This document shows, piece by piece, positions 1 through 5,165 of a stretch of 7,355 bases of DNA. Source of the DNA: Rhodospirillales bacterium (GTDB lineage: Bacteria > Pseudomonadota > Alphaproteobacteria > Rhodospirillales > Casp-alpha2). A model generated the notes under the pieces. The model was not told the origin of the DNA. It made no database searches and saw only the letters and a list, made by a program, of their open reading frames with translations. Made by a program: the position numbers and the translations under genes. The stretch spans positions 1 through 7,355 of the forward strand of contig JACPJY010000108.1 of NCBI GenBank assembly GCA_016187325.1, read 5' to 3'. The stretch's first letter is position 1, and every line of letters begins with the position of its first letter.

Positions 1-507
1 ATCGGCGTCGGTTCCATCAAGGCGAAACTGGACACGGGGGCAAGAACATCCGCGCTGCACGCCTTCAACATCGAAACCTACTGGTCGAACGGCGAGCTGT
101 GGGCGCGCTTTTTCGTTCATCCGTATCAAGAGAATGACGCCAAGGAAATTGCCTGCGACGCCAGGATCGAGGACATCCGGATCGTCAGCAACCCGGGCGG
201 CCGGCGGCAAAGGCGCCTGGTCATCCGCACCGACATCCGTCTCGGCGACGAGACCTGGCTGATCGACCTTAGCCTCACTGACCGCGACGAGATGGGGTTC
301 CGATTGCTGATCGGACGTACGGCCATGCACGGCAACCTGATCGTCGATCCCGACCACTCGTATTTGCTGGGCAAGCGCAAGCGGAAGAAAAAGAAGAAAA
401 AGAAAAAACATAAACTCAAGGAACGCAAGAAAGCAAAAAAGGCGAAAAAAATCAAAATGTCGAAATGGTCGAGAAAGCCAACGGGCTTCGCCCGCCTGAT
501 CACCTAG
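1..507 (+). CDS. rimB: RimB-like retropepsin-fold protease (Zn_protease/RimK-associated family), 5' end missing, lysine-rich tail
   Basis: The open frame enters at base 1 without a start and ends at TAG 505-507, leaving 168 residues. The start of the fragment carries LDTGARTSALH (residues 10-20), the Asp-Thr-Gly signature of the retropepsin-like family often annotated 'ATP-dependent zinc protease' or 'RimK/LysX family protein'. The DEMGFRLLIGRTAM stretch (96-109) matches the family's second conserved block. Family members are commonly next to rimK and are thought to process RimK-modified products; that role here is inferred. Little of the domain is missing, probably only an N-terminal strand. 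From residue 125 to 159 the protein becomes a basic tail with 21 Lys and 4 Arg in 35 residues, including eight consecutive lysines, and it ends in ARLIT. Such a tail is not part of the core domain. rimK follows 18 bp downstream on the same strand, suggesting one transcript. Confidence 0.85.
   Translation: MGVGSIKAKLDTGARTSALHAFNIETYWSNGELWARFFVHPYQENDAKEIACDARIEDIRIVSNPGGRRQRRLVIRTDIRLGDETWLIDLSLTDRDEMGFRLLIGRTAMHGNLIVDPDHSYLLGKRKRKKKKKKKKHKLKERKKAKKAKKIKMSKWSRKPTGFARLIT
373..477 (+). other. Lysine-codon-rich low-complexity segment in the rimB 3' end
   Basis: This stretch encodes the basic tail of the RimB-like protein and is dominated by AAA and AAG codons, so it is A-rich inside an otherwise GC-rich gene. 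It contains A6 and A7 runs (for example 403-408) that are prone to polymerase or ribosome slippage. The reading frame stays open through it and ends at a sensible stop before rimK, so the segment appears to be translated rather than a sequencing artefact. Confidence 0.8.
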
Positions 508-512
508 GGGCT

Positions 513-518
513 GGAGAG
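513..518 (+). promoter_or_regulatory. Ribosome binding site supporting the GTG start of rimK
   Basis: GGAGAG lies 7 nt before GTG 526 and just after the rimB stop. It favours the GTG as the rimK start. The competing ATG at 574, which matches the N-terminus of E. coli RimK exactly, has only a weaker AAGG-type sequence about 6 nt upstream. Confidence 0.55.
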
Positions 519-525
519 AACGGTC

Positions 526-1479
526 GTGAAAAAGCCAAGCGGCGACGCGGACAAGGAAACCAAAAGGCGGCCCATGAGGATCGTCATGCTGGCCCGCAAT
601 CCCAACCTTTACTCGCACCATCGCCTGGTCGAGGCGGCGACCTCGCGCGGCCACGTGATCCAGGTGATTAACACTCCTCGTTGCTACATGAACATCACGT
701 CCCACCACCCGCAGGTGTTCTACCAGGGCGAGCCGATCGAGAACGTTGACGCAGTGATCCCGCGCATCGGCGCCTCGATCACCTTCTACGGCGCCGCCGT
801 CGTCCGCCAGTTCGAGATGATGGGCGTCTGGTGCCTGAATGAATCGGTGGCCATCGTGCGCTCCCGCGACAAGCTCCGCTCGTTGCAGATTCTGGCGCGC
901 CACGGCATCGGCCTGCCGGTCACCGCGTTCGCCCACGAGACCCGCCGCGCCGACGAGCTGATCGACATGGCCGGCGGCACGCCGGTGGTGATCAAGCTCC
1001 TGGAGGGCACACAGGGCGTCGGCGTAGTGCTGGGCGAGACCCGCGATTCCGCAAAAAGCGTGATCCAGGCCTTCCGCGGCGTCAACGTCAACATCCTGAT
1101 CCAGGAATACATCAAGGAGGCCGGCGGCGCCGACATCCGCTGCCTAGTGGTCGGCGGCAAGGTGGTGGCGGCGATGCGCCGCCAGGGCCCGGAAGGGGAA
1201 TTCCGCTCGAACCTGCACCGCGGCGGCTCGGCGACCAAAATCCGGATCACGCCGGAGGAGCGCTCGACCGCGGTACGTGCGGCGCGGCACCTCGGCCTCA
1301 ACATCTGCGGCGTCGACATGCTGCGTTCGAACCACGGACCGGTGGTGATGGAGGTCAATTCCTCGCCTGGGCTGGAGGGCATCGAGACCGCCACCGGCGT
1401 CAACGTCGCCGGCAAGATCATCGAATTCATCGAGACGCACGCGATGCCCAACAAGACCAGAACCCGGGGGAGGGGCTGA
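526..1479 (+). CDS. rimK: RimK, ATP-grasp alpha-L-glutamate ligase
   Basis: RimK adds glutamate residues to the C-terminus of ribosomal protein S6 in enterobacteria and can make poly-alpha-glutamate; it is cytoplasmic. The 317-residue product aligns without gaps to remembered E. coli RimK along most of its length, with a constant offset of 16. N-terminal domain: MRIVMLARNPNLYS at 17-30 and DAVIPRIGASITFYG at 75-89. ATP-grasp core: RDKLRS with K116, VIKLLEGTQGVGVV with K157, IQEYIKEAGGADIRC at 192-206. Metal-binding residues are D264 (GVDML), E276 and N278 (VMEVNSSPG). All expected catalytic residues are present. The start is ambiguous: GTG 526 has the better ribosome binding site and adds a basic 16-residue N-terminus; ATG 574 gives the canonical length of about 301 residues. 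The C-terminus (TRTRGRG) is basic. The next gene starts 3 bp after the stop, so translation is probably coupled. Confidence 0.96.
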   Translation: MKKPSGDADKETKRRPMRIVMLARNPNLYSHHRLVEAATSRGHVIQVINTPRCYMNITSHHPQVFYQGEPIENVDAVIPRIGASITFYGAAVVRQFEMMGVWCLNESVAIVRSRDKLRSLQILARHGIGLPVTAFAHETRRADELIDMAGGTPVVIKLLEGTQGVGVVLGETRDSAKSVIQAFRGVNVNILIQEYIKEAGGADIRCLVVGGKVVAAMRRQGPEGEFRSNLHRGGSATKIRITPEERSTAVRAARHLGLNICGVDMLRSNHGPVVMEVNSSPGLEGIETATGVNVAGKIIEFIETHAMPNKTRTRGRG

Positions 1480-1482
1480 CCC

Positions 1483-2535
1483 ATGCAGACGGAACTCGAG
1501 ATCGGCGGCGTCACCGTCGTTCCGGGGTCGCGGACGACTATCAACCTGCCGGTACCGAACCTGTCGACCGCGGCGCCGATGACCATTCCGGTGCAGGTCA
1601 TCCACAGCCGCCATGCGGGGCCCAGGCTTTTCGTGTGCGCGGCGCTGCACGGCGACGAGATCAACGGCGTCGAGATCATTCGCCGGTTGATGCGGCTCAG
1701 CATCCTGCGCCGCCTGCATGGCACGCTGATCGCGGTGCCGATCGTCAATGTCTTCGGGTTCGTCGCCCAGGAACGTTATCTGCCGGACCGCCGCGACCTC
1801 AACCGCTCATTCCCGGGCTCGTCGAAAGGATCGCTGGCTTCGCGCGTCGCCAACCTGTTCGTCCAGGAGATCGTCGCCCAAGCCACCCACGGTATCGACC
1901 TCCACACCGGCGCCATCCATCGCACCAACTACCCGCAGATCCGCGCCGACCTCGACGATCCGGAGACGCACCGGCTGGCGGTGTCGTGCGGGGTGCCGCT
2001 CCTGATCAACGCCGGCCTGCGCCAGGGCAGCCTGCGCGAAACCGCCGGCCGCTATGGCGTGCCGGTGATGGTCTACGAGGCCGGCGAGGCGCTGCGCTTC
2101 GACGAAGACTGCATCCGCATGGGGGTGACCGGGGTGGTCAACCTGATGCGGGCACTCAACATGCTGCCCCATGTGCACGGCCCGGTGAAGGGACCGAAGC
2201 CGTTGTGGATCCGGTCCTCGAGCTGGGAACGGGCGCCGATCAGCGGCGTATTTCGCGCCACCACCGAGGTCGGCGCGGTGGTTACCCGCGGCAAGAAGCT
2301 GGCGGTGATATCGGATCCCTTCGGCGACAACGAGGTCACCGTAAAGGCGCGCAGCGACGGCGTCATCGTCGGCCGCGCCATGCTGCCGGTGGTCAACGAG
2401 GGCGACGCGCTCTTCCACCTCGGCCACACCACCGGCACCAAGGCGGCCGCCTATATGCTGGATGCCTACGACCGCAACGAGGACTACCACGACGAGGCGA
2501 CCTCCGAGATGAAGGAGGAGCCGCCGATCGTTTAA
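1483..2535 (+). CDS. Succinylglutamate desuccinylase/aspartoacylase family zinc hydrolase (AstE-like, RimK-associated)
   Basis: A 350-residue M14-like zinc hydrolase. Zinc ligands are visible as H56 and E59 in ALHGDEINGVE and H141 in DLHTG (139-143). DLNRSFPG (105-112) is the family's substrate-binding block, and E199 in VYEAGEA is the likely catalytic glutamate. The C-terminal part (about 255-315, GVFRATTEVGAVV to EGDALFHLG) resembles the beta-rich lipoyl-like domain typical of this family. The acidic tail ends EEPPIV. Family members remove acyl groups or amino acids from glutamate- or aspartate-type substrates; the true substrate here is unknown. Its place directly after rimK, 3 bp from the rimK stop and with a G-rich ribosome binding site at about 1466-1475, suggests that it hydrolyses or trims a RimK product rather than acting in arginine catabolism. 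No astA, astB, astC or astD genes are seen nearby. Confidence 0.92.
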   Translation: MQTELEIGGVTVVPGSRTTINLPVPNLSTAAPMTIPVQVIHSRHAGPRLFVCAALHGDEINGVEIIRRLMRLSILRRLHGTLIAVPIVNVFGFVAQERYLPDRRDLNRSFPGSSKGSLASRVANLFVQEIVAQATHGIDLHTGAIHRTNYPQIRADLDDPETHRLAVSCGVPLLINAGLRQGSLRETAGRYGVPVMVYEAGEALRFDEDCIRMGVTGVVNLMRALNMLPHVHGPVKGPKPLWIRSSSWERAPISGVFRATTEVGAVVTRGKKLAVISDPFGDNEVTVKARSDGVIVGRAMLPVVNEGDALFHLGHTTGTKAAAYMLDAYDRNEDYHDEATSEMKEEPPIV

Positions 2536-2556
2536 GCCGTTACGGCATTGGCCGCG

Positions 2557-2583
2557 AAAAAAAGGGGCCGCCGAGGCGGCCCC
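2557..2583 (-). terminator. Intrinsic terminator for minus-strand transcription
   Basis: Read on the minus strand, a perfect 9-bp GC inverted repeat (2583-2575 with 2572-2564, in practice an 8-bp stem with a 4-nt loop) is followed directly by seven T's (complement of A 2557-2563). This is a textbook rho-independent terminator for leftward transcription. On the plus strand no T-run follows the hairpin, so it is less suited to terminating the rimB-rimK-hydrolase operon, though the stem may still protect that mRNA's 3' end. Its orientation implies a minus-strand transcript arriving from the right, where the small ORF at 2746-2853 lies. Confidence 0.75.
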
Positions 2584-2600
2584 GAGTCGGACTCCCTGGG

Positions 2601-2680
2601 AGGAGAGCGGAGGAGAGCGGAGGAGAGCGGAGGAGAGCGGAGGAGAGCGGAGGAGAGCGGAGGAGAGCGGAGGAGAGTGG
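2601..2680. repeat. Decamer tandem repeat, 8 units (AGGAGAGCGG)
   Basis: Seven perfect head-to-tail copies of AGGAGAGCGG occupy 2601-2670, and an eighth copy (2671-2680) differs by one base (AGGAGAGTGG). The plus strand is almost pure purine, with one pyrimidine per unit; the minus strand is CU-rich. GGAGG on plus, or CCTCC on minus, recurs every 10 bp from 2599-2603 to 2669-2673. Near-perfect identity between units points to recent or ongoing slippage expansion. There are no unique spacers, so it is not CRISPR. Read as plus-strand protein it would give Gly/Glu/Arg-rich repeats, but nothing supports translation there. Confidence 0.98.
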
Positions 2681-2711
2681 AATCGAATGGCCGTGCTGGC
2701 GTCGGCCGTGT

Positions 2712-2734
2712 CCGGGCGGTCGGCCGTCGCCCGG
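2712..2734 (-). other. Hairpin just downstream of the small minus-strand ORF
   Basis: CCGGGCG (2712-2718) and CGCCCGG (2728-2734) form a perfect 7-bp inverted repeat around a 9-nt loop. The loop sequence GTCGGCCGT also occurs immediately to the left at 2701-2709. In the minus-strand transcript this would be a stable stem-loop 11 nt after the ORF stop, separating the coding part from the CU-rich repeats. No T-run follows it, so it is not a terminator by itself; it could be a processing or stability element. Confidence 0.5.
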
Positions 2735-2745
2735 GGCTGGCGCCG

Positions 2746-2853
2746 CTAGCGCAGATAACGGGGAGGCTGCCGGTATACGACGACCACCTGGCCTCGGAAG
2801 CCGAACCCGAGAATCGCCGCCACCCGGCGCAAGAAGAACTCGAACTGTTTCAT
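2746..2853 (-). CDS. Small arginine-rich protein, 35 residues, unknown function
   Basis: I do not recognise this protein. The ORF begins at ATG 2853-2851 and ends at TAG 2748-2746. It starts MKQFEFFLRRVAAIL, continues GFGFRGQVVVVY, and ends RQPPRYLR. It has six Arg, one Lys and one Glu, so it is strongly basic, with an amphipathic hydrophobic middle that could touch membrane or nucleic acid. Support for it being real: GGGAG (complement of 2861-2865) sits 7 nt before the ATG; about 28 of 35 sense codons end in G or C, like neighbouring genes; and a hairpin plus T7 terminator lies downstream in the same orientation. It diverges from threonine synthase, sharing the 129-bp region 2854-2982. A longer minus-strand frame extends upstream to 3333 but overlaps threonine synthase and is not credible. 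Confidence 0.6.
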   Translation of the reverse strand: MKQFEFFLRRVAAILGFGFRGQVVVVYRQPPRYLR

Positions 2854-2982
2854 TGTGCGTCTCCCGTAGGACCGGAGTTGCCTCGAACCCGTCAGCGCAT
2901 AAAACAGGGCCTTAGTGACTTTTGCTTGCCCGAATTGTGACTTTCTTGTGATGATTTCGTCCCAACAGGGAGAATTCTTCCG
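2854..2982. promoter_or_regulatory. Divergent promoter region with GTGACTTT direct repeats
   Basis: This gap separates the small minus-strand ORF from threonine synthase and should hold both promoters. It is noticeably more AT-rich than its surroundings. Two direct copies of GTGACTTT (2915-2922 and 2937-2944) begin 22 bp apart, about two helical turns, and a looser third copy (GTGATGATTT) begins at 2948. This could be a binding site for a regulator acting on one or both genes. I cannot assign clear -35/-10 boxes. GGGAGA (2968-2973) is the ribosome binding site for threonine synthase, 9 nt before its ATG. Confidence 0.4.
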
Positions 2983-4233
2983 ATGGCCATCCGAACCACC
3001 GCCCGGCCGACCGCGAAAGGGACATCCGCGTCCTTCGTCACCCATCTCGAGTGCTCGGCCACCGGCGAGCGCCACCCGGCCGGCGCGCTGCACGGCCTGT
3101 CCAAGGCCGGCGCGCCGCTGCTCGCGCGCTACGACCTGAAGCGCCTCGCCCGCGCTGTCGACAAGGCCGCCATCGCCCGCCGCCCGGCCGACATGTGGCG
3201 CTACCGGGAATTCCTGCCGCTTGGGCCGGCCGAGCCGGTCAGCCTTGGCGAGGCGATGACGCCGCTGGTGCCGATGCCGGCCCTTGCCAAACGTTTGGGC
3301 GTGGCCGAGGTGCTGATCAAGGACGAGGGCCACCTGCCGACCGGCTCGTTCAAGGCCCGCGGCATGGCAGTAGCCGTCAGCATGGCGCGCGCCCTCGGCG
3401 TCTCGGCCATCGCCATCCCGACCGCCGGCAACGCCGGCGCGGCGCTCGCCGCCTATGCCAGCCGCGCCGGCATCGACAGTTACGTGTTCACGCCGGCCGA
3501 CACCCCGGAAGTGACGGCGAGCGAGATCGCCTATTACGGCGCCAAGGTGTGGCGCATCGACGGCCTAGTCGGCGACTGCGCGCGTATCGTCGCCGAAGGG
3601 ACGCGGGAAAAAGGCTGGTTCGAGTTCACGACGCTGAAGGAGCCCTATCGCGTCGAGGGCAAGAAGACCATGGGGCTCGAGATGGCCGAGCAGCTCGGCT
3701 GGCGGCTGCCCGACGTGATCTTCTATCCGACCGGCGGCGGCGTCTGCCTGATCGCCATGTGGAAGGCGTTCCAGGAGCTCGCCGAAATCGGCTGGCTCGA
3801 AGGTCCGTTGCCGCGCATGGTGGCGGTGCAGTCGACCGGCTGCGCGCCGATCGTCAAGGCGTTCGACGCCGGTGAGCCGACCGTCGCCGAGCCGTGGGCC
3901 AAGGTCACCACCGACATCCACGGCGTGCGGGTGCCGAACCCGCTCGGCGGCGCCTTGGTGCTCGACGTGCTCTATCAATCCGGCGGCTTCGGAACCGCCG
4001 TCGACGACGCGGCCGTTCATGCGACGCGCGCCCGCCTCGCCGCCGAGGACGGCCTGCACCTCTGCCCCGAGGGCGCCGCCACCGTGGTGGCCTTGGAGCA
4101 GGAGCGGGCCGCCGGCCGCGTCAAGGCGGGCGATCGGGTAGTGCTGTTCAATTCCGCCAGCGGCCTGAAATCGCCGATGCCGCCGATGACGCGCCGGCTC
4201 GCGTCCGGCGACGTCGATTATTCAAAATTGTAG
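2983..4233 (+). CDS. thrC: Threonine synthase (PLP-dependent, fold type II)
   Basis: It converts O-phosphohomoserine to threonine and phosphate in the cytoplasm, the last step of threonine synthesis. The 416-residue length fits the bacterial/plant-like threonine synthase group. Visible motifs: the PLP Schiff-base lysine K124 in LPTGSFKARG; the phosphate/substrate loop TAGNAGAA (147-154); the glycine loop TGGG (250-253) binding PLP phosphate; PEGAATVVAL (362-371); and NSASGLK (390-396) near the end. The N-terminal LECSATGERHPAG segment followed by AGAPLLARYDL looks like a zinc-ribbon module in which most of the usual cysteines are lost (only C24 remains). It appears to be transcribed alone: nothing else on plus lies close, and the next gene is convergent. 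Related PLP enzymes (threonine dehydratase, cysteate synthase) are possible alternatives, but the order of motifs favours threonine synthase. Confidence 0.88.
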   Translation: MAIRTTARPTAKGTSASFVTHLECSATGERHPAGALHGLSKAGAPLLARYDLKRLARAVDKAAIARRPADMWRYREFLPLGPAEPVSLGEAMTPLVPMPALAKRLGVAEVLIKDEGHLPTGSFKARGMAVAVSMARALGVSAIAIPTAGNAGAALAAYASRAGIDSYVFTPADTPEVTASEIAYYGAKVWRIDGLVGDCARIVAEGTREKGWFEFTTLKEPYRVEGKKTMGLEMAEQLGWRLPDVIFYPTGGGVCLIAMWKAFQELAEIGWLEGPLPRMVAVQSTGCAPIVKAFDAGEPTVAEPWAKVTTDIHGVRVPNPLGGALVLDVLYQSGGFGTAVDDAAVHATRARLAAEDGLHLCPEGAATVVALEQERAAGRVKAGDRVVLFNSASGLKSPMPPMTRRLASGDVDYSKL

Positions 4234-4239
4234 ATTGCG

Positions 4240-4261
4240 GCCCCGGCCCGCGGGCCGGGGC
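4240..4261. terminator. Perfect GC palindrome between convergent genes, possible bidirectional terminator
   Basis: GCCCCGGCCCG (4240-4250) is followed directly by its reverse complement (4251-4261), giving a perfect 22-bp palindrome that would fold as a 9-bp stem with a 4-nt loop. It sits 6 bp after the threonine synthase stop and 13 bp before the stop of the convergent FAH-family gene, where a bidirectional terminator is expected. Neither side has a clear T-run, so termination would be imperfect or rho-assisted. Confidence 0.5.
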
Positions 4262-4274
4262 AGCCCGGCACCGC

Positions 4275-4973
4275 TCACACCACGACGAGCTTGATCTCGC
4301 CGACGCCGTCGACGCCGCCTTCGAGGATGTCGCCCTTCTCGACCGCGCCGACGCCCGCCGGCGTGCCGGTGAAGATCAGATCGCCGGCCTTGAGCTCGAA
4401 CTGGGTCGAAAGATGCGCGATGATCTCCGGCAGCTTCCAGATCATCTGCTTGATGTCGCCGTCCTGGCGGATCTTGCCGTTGACGCTGAGCCAGATGTGG
4501 CCGGACTTCGGGTGCCCGACGACGCTCGCCGGACACACCGGCCCCATCGGCGCCGAATGCTCGAACGCCTTGCCGATGTCCCACGGCTTGCCGGCTTTCT
4601 TCACCTCGCCCTGCAGGTCGCGTCGCGTCATGTCGATGCCGACGGCGTAGCCCCACACCAGGTCCATCGCCTTCTTCTCGGAAACGTCGCTGCCGCCGGC
4701 GCCGAGCGCGGCCACCAGCTCGATCTCGTGGTGCACGTTCTTTGACAGCGGCGGGTACGGGAACTTGGCGTTGTCCTTCGGCCCCGACGGCAGGATGTTG
4801 TCGGGGAACTTCTGGAAGAAGAACGGCAGCTCGCGGTCCGGGTCGTGGCCCATTTCTCGGGAATGCTCGGCGTAGTTGCGCCCGACGCAATAAAGCCGGT
4901 GCACGGGGAAGCGGTCCTTGGTGCCGTTGACGGCGACGGCGGGCACCGGGCATTGCGGGATGACGTAGGCCAT
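4275..4973 (-). CDS. Fumarylacetoacetate hydrolase family protein (acylpyruvase/fumarylpyruvate hydrolase type)
   Basis: The 232-residue product has the short FAH-domain form, without the extra N-terminal domain of true fumarylacetoacetase. Motifs: LYCVGRNYAEH (28-38); FFFQKFPDNILP (51-62); the metal-binding HHEIELV with E83 and E85; D114 in VGIDMTRRDLQ; KAFEHSAPMGP (135-145); and GDLIFTGTPAGVG (197-209) near the C-terminus. These enzymes use a divalent metal to cleave carbon-carbon bonds in acylpyruvates or to decarboxylate oxaloacetate-like acids; the closest functional type is FAHD1/YcgM/fumarylpyruvate hydrolase, with exact substrate unknown. The start at ATG 4973 gives the family N-terminus; GGAG lies 11 nt upstream. 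The same frame stays open far upstream (to 5696), but that part overlaps the acyl-CoA dehydrogenase and has no family similarity. Convergent with threonine synthase, divergent from the acyl-CoA dehydrogenase. Confidence 0.92.
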   Translation of the reverse strand: MAYVIPQCPVPAVAVNGTKDRFPVHRLYCVGRNYAEHSREMGHDPDRELPFFFQKFPDNILPSGPKDNAKFPYPPLSKNVHHEIELVAALGAGGSDVSEKKAMDLVWGYAVGIDMTRRDLQGEVKKAGKPWDIGKAFEHSAPMGPVCPASVVGHPKSGHIWLSVNGKIRQDGDIKQMIWKLPEIIAHLSTQFELKAGDLIFTGTPAGVGAVEKGDILEGGVDGVGEIKLVVV

Positions 4974-5165
4974 GGGCGTGTCGACTCCGTTCTTTGAATG
5001 TCGGGATGAGGGGGGATTGTAGCGGCCGCCCCGGGGGTCCGACCACGACAATTTTTCGTGCCGGCGGCGACCAAGGCCGATACCCGGCGGGGCCCGCAAA
5101 CCGCCCTTTCGGGCCGGGGCAAATCTGCTAACCTGAGCCGTTTTACAAGGGGGAGCGGCGGGGCT
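4974..5165. promoter_or_regulatory. Divergent promoter region between FAH-family gene and acyl-CoA dehydrogenase
   Basis: For the minus-strand gene, TACAAT (complement of 5016-5021) is a good -10 match and would start transcription about 35 nt before the ATG, though no convincing -35 lies at the right distance. For the plus-strand gene, TTTCGG (5107-5112) and TAACCT (5129-5134) with a 16-bp spacer form a weak candidate promoter. An AAGGGGGAG ribosome binding site (about 5147-5155) precedes ATG 5166. The shared gap allows joint control of the two catabolic genes, but no operator is evident. Confidence 0.35.

Larger units (their letters stand above)
2557..2745 (-). ncRNA. Possible CU-rich anti-Shine-Dalgarno 3'UTR RNA
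   Basis: Between the stop of the small minus-strand ORF and the T-tract terminator, the predicted transcript carries a hairpin and eight tandem CUCUCCUCCG-type units. Each holds CCUCC, the core of the 16S anti-SD sequence. The organisation (small basic ORF, CU-rich repeated motif, terminator) recalls the alphaproteobacterial cuckoo/CcsR RNAs, in which CCUCCUCCC motifs lie downstream of a small arginine-rich DUF1127 protein. The sequence is not a recognised member of that family. Function and processing are inferred from layout only. Confidence 0.3.

Noticed and set aside
383..460. Programmed ribosomal frameshift in the A-rich lysine codons
   Set aside because: The A6-C tract (403-409) is not in the phase of a canonical -1 slippery heptamer, there is no evident downstream stimulatory structure, and the zero frame ends sensibly just before rimK.
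786..1748. Long minus-strand ORF of 320 codons opposite rimK
   Set aside because: It is a shadow frame of the GC-rich rimK coding sequence; rimK on the plus strand has all catalytic motifs.
2601..2680. CRISPR array
   Set aside because: Units are 10 bp and contiguous, with no spacers.
2548..2940. Plus-strand ORF of 130 codons reading through the decamer repeat (Gly-Glu-Arg-rich repeats)
   Set aside because: Its composition is simply the translation of the tandem repeat, it has no good ribosome binding site, and its second half is antisense to the better-supported small minus-strand ORF.
2746..3333. Minus-strand ORF of 195 codons
   Set aside because: The upstream part is antisense to threonine synthase, which has clear motifs. 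Only the last 35 codons, with their own ribosome binding site at ATG 2853, look real.
5058..5165. N-terminal extension of the acyl-CoA dehydrogenase from GTG 5058
   Set aside because: The extra 36 residues are low-complexity and unlike the family N-terminus; ATG 5166 has an AAGGGGGAG site and gives the normal length.
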